From the NCBI RefSeq assembly GCF_002946835.1, contig NZ_CP026652.1:3100001-3164000 (forward strand): a DNA stretch of 64,000 nucleotides. Direction: 5' to 3'. Origin of the DNA: Streptomyces dengpaensis. GTDB lineage: Bacteria; Actinomycetota; Actinomycetes; Streptomycetales; Streptomycetaceae. Below are positions 1-9,390 of this stretch, piece by piece. The notes under the pieces are model-generated. The model was not told where the DNA came from. It saw nothing but the letters and a program-made list of their open reading frames with translations, and searched no databases. The stretch's first letter is position 1; every line of letters begins with the position of its first letter. The translations under genes were made by a program, and so were the position numbers.

Positions 1-2
1 TA

Positions 3-641
3 CGCGAACTCCTGGAGACGGTCGGCCTCAACCCCGAGCACTACAACCGCTTCCCGCACGAGTTCTCGGGCGGTCAGCGCCAGCGCATCGGGGTGGCGCG
101 CGCGCTCGCTCTGGAGCCGAAGCTGATCGTGGCGGACGAGCCGGTCTCCGCTCTCGACGTCTCGATCCAGGCCCAGGTGGTGAACCTGCTCCAGGAGCTC
201 CAGAGGGACCTGGGCATCGCGTTCGTCTTCATCGCCCACGACCTCGCGATCGTCCGCCACTTCTCGGAGCGCGTCGCGGTCATGTACCTCGGCAAGATCG
301 TGGAGATCGCCAACCGCGAGGACCTGTACGCGAACCCGCGCCACCCCTACACGCGCGCGCTGCTGTCCGCCGTCCCCGAGGCCACGGCGGACGACGTCCC
401 GGCCCGCGAGCGCATCCTCCTGACCGGCGACGTGCCCTCGCCCTTGAACCCCCCGTCGGGCTGCCGCTTCCGCACCCGCTGCTGGAAGGCCACGGACAAG
501 TGCGCGACGGAGGCCCCGCCGCTGGTCCAGGTGGAGGGCAACAAGGAGGGCCACCTGACGGCGTGCCACTACCCGGAGACCACGGCGGACCTGGCGGTCC
601 CGGCGGCCTCGGCGGCCTCGGCGGCCCGCAAGTCTCTCTGA
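3..641 (+). CDS. Oligopeptide ABC transporter ATP-binding protein, 3' part (DppF/OppF type)
   Basis: The gene enters the window already open, so only about 212 C-terminal residues are visible. It would energise import of di- or oligopeptides from the cytoplasmic side of the membrane. Visible motifs are the ABC signature SGGQRQR (visible residues 22-28), Walker B LIVADE (41-46), the D-loop SALD and the switch histidine in FIAHD (79). The C-terminal oligopeptide-transporter extension has a cysteine group ([15 protein letters not shown]) that in some relatives binds an iron-sulfur cluster. It is nearly identical to the last gene of the importer operon at 6071-7216 but lies on the other strand. 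Walker A lies outside the window. Specificity cannot be told. Confidence 0.92.
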   Translation, partial: RELLETVGLNPEHYNRFPHEFSGGQRQRIGVARALALEPKLIVADEPVSALDVSIQAQVVNLLQELQRDLGIAFVFIAHDLAIVRHFSERVAVMYLGKIVEIANREDLYANPRHPYTRALLSAVPEATADDVPARERILLTGDVPSPLNPPSGCRFRTRCWKATDKCATEAPPLVQVEGNKEGHLTACHYPETTADLAVPAASAASAARKSL

Positions 642-750
642 GCCCCCGGCGACGCCCCTGACACACCCCAATCCGTCGGGGCGCCGCCGCATGGGACCGA
701 CCTTCACCGGCCCATTGACCCGAGCCCACGAATGTCCGGTTCCCGGGGGA

Positions 751-790
751 CGAAGGCCCGCACCCCTTATGAGGTGCGGGCCTTCGCTTT
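751..790 (+). terminator. Intrinsic terminator after the ABC ATPase gene
   Basis: A perfect 14-bp stem (751-764 with 773-786) with an 8-base loop is followed by CTTT. It lies 110 bases after the stop of the ABC ATPase gene and before the next start, so it should end that operon. Confidence 0.8.
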
Positions 791-831
791 CGCTTGGGCG
801 TGGGTGTAGCCGGCCTCGCTAGCCTCACGAC

Positions 832-1272
832 ATGGACTACGCGAAGATGCGTGTGATCGCCGAGGAGCTCATGGCATACGCCGAGCGCCTCGAGGGATCC
901 TGGAACGTGGAGATCGGCCCTTCCGGCCCGTTGCTGGTGTCCGAGATCGTCACCAACTCCTACCGGCACTCCGCCATGGAGACGTACGTCAGCATGGAAC
1001 GCACCCGGGAGGACTTCCGCGTCACGGTCTGGGACCACGGTCCGGGCCGGCCGATGCCTCGCACTCCTGCCGACGGCGACGAACGCGGCCGCGGGCTCGG
1101 CATCGTCGAGGCCTGCGCCGATCAGTGGGGCGTACGGGATTATCGGCACGGCAAGGCGGTCTGGTTCAGCGTCGCCCCCAACGACGCGACGCCCGAGCAC
1201 GCCGTACAGGCAGGGAAAGCATGGGCGGCCCATCCCGCGGCGTCGGCTGAAGCGCTCAGATTGCGCCGCTGA
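832..1272 (+). CDS. ATP-binding protein of the anti-sigma factor kinase type (HATPase_c_2)
   Basis: This 146-residue protein has the single GHKL ATPase fold of RsbW/SpoIIAB-like proteins, which bind and inhibit sigma factors or phosphorylate anti-anti-sigma partners. Seen are the N-box SEIVTNSYRHS near residues 42-52, the G1 box WDHGPGRP (about 67-74) and the G2 box GRGLGIVEA (about 87-95). No anti-anti-sigma or sigma gene is adjacent. The start has no clear Shine-Dalgarno sequence. A TAGCCT hexamer at 820-825 sits six bases before the ATG, which suggests a leaderless transcript. Streptomyces genomes hold many such single-domain proteins, most without known partners. Confidence 0.85.
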   Translation: MDYAKMRVIAEELMAYAERLEGSWNVEIGPSGPLLVSEIVTNSYRHSAMETYVSMERTREDFRVTVWDHGPGRPMPRTPADGDERGRGLGIVEACADQWGVRDYRHGKAVWFSVAPNDATPEHAVQAGKAWAAHPAASAEALRLRR

Positions 1273-1483
1273 CCTGCGGCGATGTGGCGCGCGCCGGGTC
1301 CGGCTGAGCTCAGCCGATGTGCCCGTGCTCGGTGGCACGCCGAGCCGACACTTCCGCTTCGGGATGTGCCCGTGCCGGTGGCGTCCGACCCTGGATGCAG
1401 GGGCCCTGGTGAGCGGCAGCAGGCTCGGCCCCTTGCCTGGCGCATGAGCTCGGACCGAGCCGGACTGGAAGGTGAACGTCGCA

Positions 1484-2209
1484 ATGAAGACACCCCCGAT
1501 CGTTTCGCCACAAGAGTGGGAGGCGGCGCGCCAGCAGCTGCTGGTGGAAGAGAAGGAGCTGACCCGCGCCCGTGATGTCCTGGCCGCCAAGCGCCGGCGG
1601 ATGCCGTGGGTGGCGGTGGACAAGGAGTACGAGTTCGAAGGCCCCGAGGGCAAGGTGAGTCTGCTCGACCTGTTCGGGGGGCGCCGTCAGCTGATCGTTT
1701 ACCGCGCCTTCTTCGAGCCCGATGTGTACGGCTGGCCCGACCACGCCTGCCGCGGCTGCTCCATGGTGGCGGACCACGTCGGCCACCTCGCCCATCTGAA
1801 CGCCCGCGACACCACCCTCGTCTTCGCCTCACGCGCGCCGCAGCCGGAGATCGAGCGAGTGAAGGCGCGGATGGGCTGGAACATCCCCTGGTACACGATC
1901 ACCGACGATTTCGACGCCGATTTCGGTGTGGACGAATGGCACGGCACGAACGCTTTCATCCGCGAGGGCGACAGCGTCTTCCGCACCTACTTCATCAACG
2001 CCCGCGGCGACGAGGCATTGGGGAACACCTGGAGCTACCTCGACATGACAGCGCTCGGGCGGCAGGAGGCCTGGGAGGACTCGCCCGAGGGCTACCCCCA
2101 GACGACGCCGTACGAATGGTGGAACTGGCACGACGCCTACGGCGACGCCGACCCGGCGCCGGAGTGGCTGGCCCAAACCCGCCGCGGCCCAGGAGCCCTG
2201 ACCGACTGA
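1484..2209 (+). CDS. DUF899 family thioredoxin-like protein
   Basis: The protein (about 241 residues) matches the DUF899 family, which has a thioredoxin-like fold and no established reaction. Recognisable blocks are LLVEEKELTRARDVLAAKRR near the start, LLDLFGGRRQLIVYRAFF, the cysteine pair in HACRGCSM, and the C-terminal YEWWNWHDAYG. The CRGC cysteines could act as a redox pair. I prefer the ATG at 1484 because GGAAGG at 1467-1472 lies about 11 bases upstream, whereas a GTG at 1472 would overlap that sequence. It stands alone on the plus strand. Confidence 0.88.
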   Translation: MKTPPIVSPQEWEAARQQLLVEEKELTRARDVLAAKRRRMPWVAVDKEYEFEGPEGKVSLLDLFGGRRQLIVYRAFFEPDVYGWPDHACRGCSMVADHVGHLAHLNARDTTLVFASRAPQPEIERVKARMGWNIPWYTITDDFDADFGVDEWHGTNAFIREGDSVFRTYFINARGDEALGNTWSYLDMTALGRQEAWEDSPEGYPQTTPYEWWNWHDAYGDADPAPEWLAQTRRGPGALTD

Positions 2210-2308
2210 CCCCCTCACAGCGCTGGGCCCGGCCGACCACCTCGCCCACCAGGCCCCGCCGCCCCGAACCCTCGGCGACGGCAGGACGCCTGCGACCCCG
2301 CAATCACC

Positions 2309-2800
2309 TCAGGCCCGACAGGCCCGACAGGCCCGGTCCAAGTCCAGCTCCCCCACAACCTGGTCCCCGCTCATCTCCCCCGTACGACGGAACCCGAGCC
2401 GCAGATAGAACTCCTCGGGTCCGCCCTCCCCCTCGGCCCACGTCACCGTGACGCGGGACTGGCCGCGTCGGCGGATCTCCTCGGAGACGGACTCGACGGC
2501 GAAGCGGCCGTAGCCGCGGCCCTGGCGGCCGGCGGCGATGTTCAGGCGCCAGAGGCCAGAGCGGGGGCGGTCGTCCGGGTCGTCAGGGTTGAAGCGGATG
2601 TCGAAGAAGGCCATCACGAAGCCGACCGGTTCCGCGCCGTCGACGATCAGGCGGGGCCAGGCCTTGTCGGGGTGCACATAGGCCTCGGCCAGTGACTTCA
2701 CCACCGGGGAGACGAAGCGCTCCTGGTCCGGCCGCACCCTCAGTGCGATGGCGGCGTCGACGTTGTCCGGCGTCACCCTTTCCAGGCGCAGATCAGCCAT
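2309..2800 (-). CDS. GNAT family N-acetyltransferase
   Basis: A cytoplasmic acetyl-CoA dependent acetyltransferase of about 163 residues; the substrate is unknown. The GNAT core is visible as the beta4 strand LWRLNIAAGRQGRGYGRFAV, where GRQGRGYG is the pyrophosphate-binding loop (Q/RxxGxG/A), followed by FYLRLGFRRTGE near the C-terminus. The start MADLRLERV at 2800 is preferred over an upstream ATG at 2830 because a GAGGGGAG ribosome site precedes it by about 11 bases. It points away from the esterase gene that follows and shares the upstream spacer with it. Confidence 0.88.
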   Translation of the reverse strand: MADLRLERVTPDNVDAAIALRVRPDQERFVSPVVKSLAEAYVHPDKAWPRLIVDGAEPVGFVMAFFDIRFNPDDPDDRPRSGLWRLNIAAGRQGRGYGRFAVESVSEEIRRRGQSRVTVTWAEGEGGPEEFYLRLGFRRTGEMSGDQVVGELDLDRACRACRA

Positions 2801-3001
2801 CGTTGGCCCAACTCCCCTCACTGCTGCCACACGCCCGGATGACGTTCACCCGAACGGAGTACACGAATCTCAGGACGCACAGGTCACGCCCGGTGCCAGG
2901 TTGCCGTACCCAGGAGAGGCGCGTTGAGTCGGATACGGCGCGCTCGGGGGCTCTGGGCGCCTGCGTGTGCACAGGCTGTCACCAGCCGAAATGGAGGCGT
3001 C

Positions 3002-3973
3002 ATGTCCGACATTCCCCCGCCGATCACTCCCTACCTTGAGCCCGCAGCAAGGGAACTGACCGAGGCCACCGCTCCGCATCCCCGTATCTACGAGGTACCG
3101 CCGGAGCAGGGACGCGAGATCCTGGCCGGGCTGCAGAGTGGCGAGGGCGTCGAACGGCCGGAGGTCGACGAGGAATGGGTGACCGTCGACGCCGGGGAAT
3201 GGGGGCAGGTCCGTACGCGGATCATCAGGCCGAAGGGTGCCACCGGCCCGCTGCCCGTGGTCTTCTACATCCACGGCGCCGGCTGGGTCTTCGGCGACGA
3301 CAAGACACACGACCGCTTCTTCCGGGAACTGGTCGTCGGGGCCGGTGCCGCGGGGGTCTTCCCTGACTACGACCGTGCTCCCGAGGCGAAGTACCCGACC
3401 CAGGTGGAGCAGAACTACGCGGTCGGCCAGTGGATCGCCGAGCACGGGGCCGAGCACGGTCTCGACGCCGGCCGCGTGGCGGTGTGCGGCGATTCGGTCG
3501 GCGGCTGCATGGCGACCGTCTTCGCGCTGATGAACAAGGACCGAGGCGGTCTCGATCTCACGGCGCAGGTCCTCCTCTACCCGGTTGCCAACGCTGCTTT
3601 CGACACCCCGTCCTACCGTCAGTTCGCGGAGGGCTACTACCTCACCCGCGACGGCATGATCTGGTTCTGGGACCAGTACTCCGATCCGGCGCAGCGCACC
3701 GAGGTCTACGCCGCGCCGCTTCAGGCCTCGGTCGACCAGCTCAGGGGCCTGCCCAGGACCCTCCTCATCACCGACGAGGCGGACGTCCTGCGGGACGAGG
3801 GCGAGCAGTACGCCAACAAGCTGCGCGAGGCCGACGTGGACGTCACCGCCGTCCGCGTCCTCGGCATCGTCCACGACTTCCTGATGCTGGACAGCCTGCG
3901 CGACACCCGCGGCGCCAACGTCGCACGCCACCTCGCCATCGACGCGCTCCGCACCGCACTCCACGACGAGTGA
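3002..3973 (+). CDS. Alpha/beta hydrolase, hormone-sensitive lipase (HSL) family esterase
   Basis: A 323-residue cytoplasmic carboxylesterase. The HSL oxyanion-hole motif is FYIHGAGWVFGD (88-99), a variant of HGGG. The nucleophile elbow is GDSVGG with Ser165, the acid is Asp261 in DEADVLRDEG, and the base is His291 in GIVHDF, so the triad is complete. The start at 3002 is chosen because a GGAGG lies about 6 bases upstream; the longer reading from 2924 has no such site. No signal peptide is seen. Natural substrate is unknown; short-chain acyl esters are usual for this family. Confidence 0.9.
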   Translation: MSDIPPPITPYLEPAARELTEATAPHPRIYEVPPEQGREILAGLQSGEGVERPEVDEEWVTVDAGEWGQVRTRIIRPKGATGPLPVVFYIHGAGWVFGDDKTHDRFFRELVVGAGAAGVFPDYDRAPEAKYPTQVEQNYAVGQWIAEHGAEHGLDAGRVAVCGDSVGGCMATVFALMNKDRGGLDLTAQVLLYPVANAAFDTPSYRQFAEGYYLTRDGMIWFWDQYSDPAQRTEVYAAPLQASVDQLRGLPRTLLITDEADVLRDEGEQYANKLREADVDVTAVRVLGIVHDFLMLDSLRDTRGANVARHLAIDALRTALHDE

Positions 3974-3996
3974 GCAGCCCCGGACCGAGAACCTCG

Positions 3997-4389
3997 CTAC
4001 CCCAACTCCCCGCGCTCCACGCAGAATTCATTGCCCTCGGGATCCGCCAGAACGACCCAGCCGCCGCCGTCCGGGCGGGTGTGGTCCGCGATCTGCCGGG
4101 CGCCGAGCGCGATCGCCCGCTCGACCTCCGCCGCCCGGGTACGGCCCTGGGGCTGAAGGTCGAGGTGGATGCGGTTCTTGGCCGACTTGTCCTCCGGGAC
4201 GTGGACGAAGAGGAGCGTCGGGCCTCCGGACGGGTCCACGATCACCGCCTCGGGGTCACCGGGCTTGTCGTCGTCGGCGAGCGGGCGGCCGAGCAACTTG
4301 CTCCAGAACAGGGCGAGATCGTACGGGTCGCCGGTGCAGTCGAAGGTGATGTGACGGATGGTGGGGCTCAACGGCCTTTCCTCCCCCAT
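3997..4389 (-). CDS. VOC (glyoxalase/bleomycin resistance) superfamily protein
   Basis: This 130-residue protein has one vicinal-oxygen-chelate domain in two beta-alpha-beta-beta-beta halves: TIRHITFDCTGDPYDLALFW at the start and NRIHLDLQPQ followed by VLADPEGNEFCVER at the end. The His and Glu of IHLDL and EFCVE are in the usual metal positions. It most resembles the small actinobacterial VOC proteins whose function is not known. It starts 3 bases after the stop of the DinB gene, so the two are co-transcribed. Confidence 0.88.
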   Translation of the reverse strand: MGEERPLSPTIRHITFDCTGDPYDLALFWSKLLGRPLADDDKPGDPEAVIVDPSGGPTLLFVHVPEDKSAKNRIHLDLQPQGRTRAAEVERAIALGARQIADHTRPDGGGWVVLADPEGNEFCVERGELG

Positions 4390-4392
4390 GGC

Positions 4393-4905
4393 TTAGTACC
4401 CCGTCCTGCCGTCGGCCATCTCACGCAGGATGTCGAGGTGGCCGTTGTGGCGGGCCGTTTCCTCAATGAGGTGGAAGAGGATCCAGCGGAGGTCGACGTG
4501 CCGGCCGTCGCGAACGGGGCGCTTCGCGGTGGCGTCGAGGTCGTGGTCGGCGACCAACTGGCGGTAGCGGGCGCTCTGCTCCTCGTACTCGGCCAGGAGC
4601 CGGGCCAGCGGGATGCCGACGGCGATGCGCATCTCGCGGTCGGGGTCCTCGTCCGTCCAGGGCCCCTCGTCCTCCTCGCCGAGGAACACCACGTGGAACC
4701 AGAAGTACTCGACCCAGCGGAGGTGACTGATCAGCCCGCACAGGGTCATCAGCGGGGAACCCGGCAGCGGGGCCTTGCGGGCGTCCTCCGGGGAGACGTC
4801 CTCGCACTTGGCGCGGGCGGTGGCGCGGACGTAGTCGAGGAAGGTGGCCAGCTGGGTGCGCTCGTCCCAGGCGGGGGGCATGTCGGTGCGCGTCGTCTCA
4901 GTCAT
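4393..4905 (-). CDS. DinB family protein (DUF664-type, metal-dependent)
   Basis: The 170-residue protein fits the DinB/DUF664 four-helix bundle, a family that includes mycothiol-dependent enzymes. Histidines expected to bind metal are seen in GLISHLRWVEYFWF, about residues 57-70, and in the C-terminal HLIEETARHNGHLDILRE. It is the first gene of a two-gene minus-strand operon with the VOC protein. That pairing suggests detoxification using the actinobacterial thiol mycothiol, but this is inference. The last residues overlap nothing. Confidence 0.85.
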   Translation of the reverse strand: MTETTRTDMPPAWDERTQLATFLDYVRATARAKCEDVSPEDARKAPLPGSPLMTLCGLISHLRWVEYFWFHVVFLGEEDEGPWTDEDPDREMRIAVGIPLARLLAEYEEQSARYRQLVADHDLDATAKRPVRDGRHVDLRWILFHLIEETARHNGHLDILREMADGRTGY

Positions 4906-5071
4906 CGGGGTGCAGCATTCCCGTCCACCCGTTCGATGTCGAGCGATTAAGAACCTCTGTCACTGCGGGGCAGTCGCCGCCCGCGGACCCCAGGCGCCGC
5001 CTTCGAGGACGACCCGCGCCACGACCCCGGTTCGTGGTTCGAGCGGGCCCCCGGGCTGAGACACTGCTGCG

Positions 5072-5815
5072 GTGGCTGACCGTTCGTTCACTGACCCCTC
5101 GCTCGCTGCCCTGTACGACGCCCTCAACCCATGGGGGCCGAGTGACGACTTCTACCTGGACCTGGTGATGTCCGCGCGGTCCGTGCTCGATGTCGGGTGC
5201 GGGACGGGGCGGCTGTTGGAGCGGGCACGCGTGGCCGGGCACGAGGGGCGGCTCTGCGGGCTCGACCCCGCCGCGGCCATACTGGTGCAGGCGCGGCGGC
5301 GAGGAGCCGCCGTGGAGTGGGTGCTCGGGGATCTCCTCTCCACGTGGTGGGAGCGGGAGTTCGACCTCGTCGTGATGACCGGGCACGCCTTCCAAGTGCT
5401 CGTCGGGGACGAGGAGTTGCGCTCCTGCCTCGCGGCGATTCGGCGTGCCCTCACCGACGACGGCCGGTTCGTCTTCGAGACGCTGAATCCCGCCGTCCGG
5501 GCGTGGGAGAGGTGGACCCCGGACCGCGTGCGGGAGGTCACGGACGCCGACGGCGAGGTCGTACGGGTCTGGCACGAGGTCGAGACGCCCGTGAGCCGCG
5601 ATCGGGTGACGTTCACCGAGAACTTCGACCATCCGAGGTGGGAACGGCCGCAGGTCAGTCGCAGCACGCTGCGGTTCCTGGGCCCGGACGCCCTGGACCG
5701 GTTCCTCACCGAGGCCGGGCTCGTCGTGGCGGAGCGGTACGGGGACTGGGGGCGGGGGCCGCTGACCCCCACCTCCCCCGAGATCATCACCGTGGCCCGA
5801 CCCGGGACGCCCTAG
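5072..5815 (+). CDS. Class I SAM-dependent methyltransferase
   Basis: A 247-residue Rossmann-fold methyltransferase. Motif I VLDVGCGTG (38-46) binds S-adenosylmethionine, the acidic end of beta2 is CGLDPAAAIL, and motif II lies at FDLVVMTGHAFQ. The methyl acceptor is unknown. The C-terminal half (FLGPDALDRFLTEAGL, VAERYGDW) is typical of small-molecule methyltransferases of unknown role in actinobacteria. The GTG start has no good ribosome site. It converges on the importer operon with about 255 bases between. Confidence 0.88.
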   Translation: MADRSFTDPSLAALYDALNPWGPSDDFYLDLVMSARSVLDVGCGTGRLLERARVAGHEGRLCGLDPAAAILVQARRRGAAVEWVLGDLLSTWWEREFDLVVMTGHAFQVLVGDEELRSCLAAIRRALTDDGRFVFETLNPAVRAWERWTPDRVREVTDADGEVVRVWHEVETPVSRDRVTFTENFDHPRWERPQVSRSTLRFLGPDALDRFLTEAGLVVAERYGDWGRGPLTPTSPEIITVARPGTP

Positions 5816-6070
5816 CGTCTCTGATTGGGTTAGCGATCCCTGGTGTTGCTCAGGGGCATAGGCCAATCGCCTTCGTGCCCTGGTGCTGAACGGCCGGAAC
5901 CGTCAGCCCGCGTGGCACGTCCCTCCGACGCTGGTCGGCCAAGTCGCATGACCTCACCGAGGAGGGTGCCCGACGTCGCCTGGGCGCCGGGCGCGCACGT
6001 GACACTCTGCAACAGAAACACTACGTTCCGCTAATCCGACTGGAGAGCCTACCGAACGTGCGCGACCTCC
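5816..6070. other. Gap between convergent methyltransferase and importer genes
   Basis: No gene is supported here. Near 5820-5875 there is a nested possible hairpin: GATTGG pairs with CCAATC and, inside it, CCCTG pairs with CAGGG. There is no T-run, so a role as terminator is only possible. Confidence 0.35.
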
Positions 6071-7216
<1,146 letters not shown>

Positions 7217-7231
7217 AGTCAGTCAGTCCCC

Positions 7232-8296
7232 TCAGCCCAGCCTGGGCCGAATCGTCTCGGTGAAGATACGGCTCTTCTGGTCCAGGGTGAGGTGGCAGGC
7301 GGCGCCGCGCCCCACCGGCAGTTCGGGCCGGACGTCCACGCAGCGGTCGGAGCCCTCGACCTCGCCGCGGAAGGCGCAGCGCGGATGGAACGGGCACCCC
7401 GAGGGAGGGTTCAGCAGCGACGGGGGCGCGCCCGGGATGGGGGTCAGCGGCTCGTCCACGTCCGCGGCAAGGCGCGGCATGGATGCCAGCAGGCCCCAGG
7501 TGTACGGGTGTTGCGGGGACTTGAGGACCTCGCGGACCGTGCCGCGTTCGACCGCCCGGCCCGCGTACATCACGAGCAGGTCGTCCGCCATGTTGGCGAC
7601 CACCCCGAGGTCGTGGGTGATCATGATGATCGCGGATCCGAACTCCTGCTGGAGGTCCTTCAGGAGGTCCAGGATCTGCGCTTGGACGGTCACGTCCAGG
7701 GCGGTCGTCGGCTCGTCGGCGATCAGCAGGTCCGGGTTGCAGACCAGCGACATCGCGATCATCGCGCGCTGGCGCATACCGCCGGAGAACTGGTGCGGAT
7801 AGTCGTCCACGCGCCCTTTGGCGTCGGGGATGCCGACCTTCGTCAGCATCTCGATCGCCCGGTCCCGCGCCTCCCTCTTGGAGGCCCCGGTGTGCTTGCG
7901 GAACGGCTCGCCGATCTGCCGCCCCACCGTGTAGTACGGCGACAACGCGGTCAGCGCGTCCTGGAAGATCATCGCCATCTTGTTGCCGCGCAGCTTCTCC
8001 AGCTCGGGCTCGGTGGCGGTGATCAGTTCCTTGCCGTCGAGGACGATCTCGCCCTCGATCGTGGTGGTCCGCGGGTTGTGCAGGCCCAGGACGGTCAGGT
8101 TGGTGACGGACTTCCCGGACCCTGACTCGCCGACGATGCCGAGCGTCGTGCCGCGCTCCAGGTCGAAGGAGAGACCGTCGACCGCCTTGACGACGCCGTC
8201 CTCCGTGGAGAACCGCACATGCAGGTCGCGGACCGACAGGAACGCGTCGGACCCGGTGGGAGCCGGGGCGTCCTCGGGCTTGGTGAGTGTGGTCAC
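7232..8296 (-). CDS. bldKD: Oligopeptide ABC transporter ATP-binding protein, BldKD-like (DppD type)
   Basis: A 354-residue ATPase, partner of the next gene product in an ATPase heterodimer. Walker A is GESGSGKS (57-64), the Q-loop Gln112 is in IFQDA, the signature is SGGMRQR (171-177), Walker B is LLIADE (190-195) and the switch residue is His228 in MITHD. The C-terminal region [13 protein letters not shown] and CVD.. AACH is the cysteine-bearing oligopeptide-transporter domain. It begins 19 bases after the permease stop and ends 15 bases before the next start, so tight co-expression is expected. Confidence 0.9.
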   Translation of the reverse strand: MTTLTKPEDAPAPTGSDAFLSVRDLHVRFSTEDGVVKAVDGLSFDLERGTTLGIVGESGSGKSVTNLTVLGLHNPRTTTIEGEIVLDGKELITATEPELEKLRGNKMAMIFQDALTALSPYYTVGRQIGEPFRKHTGASKREARDRAIEMLTKVGIPDAKGRVDDYPHQFSGGMRQRAMIAMSLVCNPDLLIADEPTTALDVTVQAQILDLLKDLQQEFGSAIIMITHDLGVVANMADDLLVMYAGRAVERGTVREVLKSPQHPYTWGLLASMPRLAADVDEPLTPIPGAPPSLLNPPSGCPFHPRCAFRGEVEGSDRCVDVRPELPVGRGAACHLTLDQKSRIFTETIRPRLG

Positions 8297-8315
8297 TGAG
8301 AGATCTCCTCAAGCG

Positions 8316-9293
8316 CTAAGACAGCCGCACACGCGGGTCGATCAGGGCGTACAACGCATCCACGATGACGTTGAGCAAGAGAATGAACGCGGCGCTGAAG
8401 AGCATCACGCCCATGAGTTTCGGCAGGTCCTTGCCGACGACGGACTCCACGGCGAGCCGGCCGATGCCCGCGAGGCCGAAGGTGAACTCGGTGACGATGC
8501 CGCCGCCGAGCAGCGCGGAAATGTCGATGCCGAGGATGGTGACGATGGGGATGAGGGAGCCGCGCCAGGCGTAACGGAAGAAGACGTATCTGCCGGTCAT
8601 GCCCTTGGCGCGGGCCGCGCGCACATGCTCTTCCTGGAGTTGCTCGATCATCGTCGAGCGCGCCATACGGGTGTAGTTGGCGGTGAAGATCACGGACATG
8701 ACGACCCAGGGGATCAGCAGGCCCATGAACCACGCCGCCGGATTCTCGGTGAACGGCACGTACTTCGGCTTGTCCAGCCAGCCGGTGCTGTAGACGAAGA
8801 TGCCGAGGACGATCGGGCCGAGGAAGTAGATCTGGAACGAGCTGAGCACCAGCGAGACGCTGGAGGCCGTCTTGTCGAGCCAGGTTCCGCGGTAGCGGGC
8901 GGCGATGAGGCCGGTGCCGAGGCCGACGAAGAGGAAGACGATGAGGCCGCCGAGGGTGAGGGACAGCGTCAGCGGGAACCGGTCCATGATCGTGTCCCAG
9001 ACCATCTCCTGGTCCCGGAAGGACACGCCGAAGCAGGGGGCGGGGCAATGGCCCACGGCGAAGTCGCGCCCGACGAACACGCCGGAGAGGAACTTCCAGT
9101 ACTGCACCCACAGGGGATCGTCCAGGCCCAGGTTCTTGTGGATGATCGCCACCGCGTCCGGTGTGCAGTTCTTGCCGCAGGAAAGCGTCGCCGGATCCTG
9201 GGGGATGGCGTAGTACATGAGGAACGTGGCGAGGCTGATCAGCAGGAGGATGAGCATCGCGCCGAACGTCCGGCGAAGGAGAAATCGAAGCAT
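8316..9293 (-). CDS. bldKC: Peptide ABC transporter permease, BldKC-like (DppB type)
   Basis: A 325-residue inner-membrane permease with an N-terminal helix (LLRRTFGAMLILLLISLATF) and the conserved DppB-type start. The large external loop after helix 1 (about 30-100) holds several cysteines (SCGKNC, CPAPC) that could form disulfides. The EAA loop that contacts the ATPases is at HVRAARAKGMTGRYVFFRYA, about residue 222-241. Five to six membrane segments follow the usual order. It sits after a 97-base gap containing a strong hairpin that separates it from the lipoprotein gene. Confidence 0.9.
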   Translation of the reverse strand: MLRFLLRRTFGAMLILLLISLATFLMYYAIPQDPATLSCGKNCTPDAVAIIHKNLGLDDPLWVQYWKFLSGVFVGRDFAVGHCPAPCFGVSFRDQEMVWDTIMDRFPLTLSLTLGGLIVFLFVGLGTGLIAARYRGTWLDKTASSVSLVLSSFQIYFLGPIVLGIFVYSTGWLDKPKYVPFTENPAAWFMGLLIPWVVMSVIFTANYTRMARSTMIEQLQEEHVRAARAKGMTGRYVFFRYAWRGSLIPIVTILGIDISALLGGGIVTEFTFGLAGIGRLAVESVVGKDLPKLMGVMLFSAAFILLLNVIVDALYALIDPRVRLS

Positions 9294-9335
9294 GGCGGAA
9301 CGCTGCTCTCGGTACGGCGGCCAGGGACAGGAGCG

Positions 9336-9383
9336 CCCGGGGGCGCACTCAGCGGAGTGCTGATGTGCTGAGTGCGCCCCGGG
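9336..9383 (-). promoter_or_regulatory. Strong hairpin between lipoprotein and permease genes
   Basis: The arms 9336-9352 and 9368-9383 pair over 16 bp with a single bulged G and a 15-base loop. There is no T-run, so it is not a typical terminator. In binding-protein operons such hairpins often protect the upstream binding-protein mRNA or reduce read-through, which would give more lipoprotein than permease. Confidence 0.75.
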
Positions 9384-9390
9384 AGGATGG

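Noticed and set aside
280..1653. 457-codon minus-strand frame over the ATPase 3' end and HATPase gene
   Set aside because: Pro/Arg/Gly-rich composition, overlaps well-supported plus-strand genes and crosses a terminator.
5010..5071. Possible tRNA because of a GGTTCGAG-like string
   Set aside because: No acceptor, D or anticodon arms can be folded around it.
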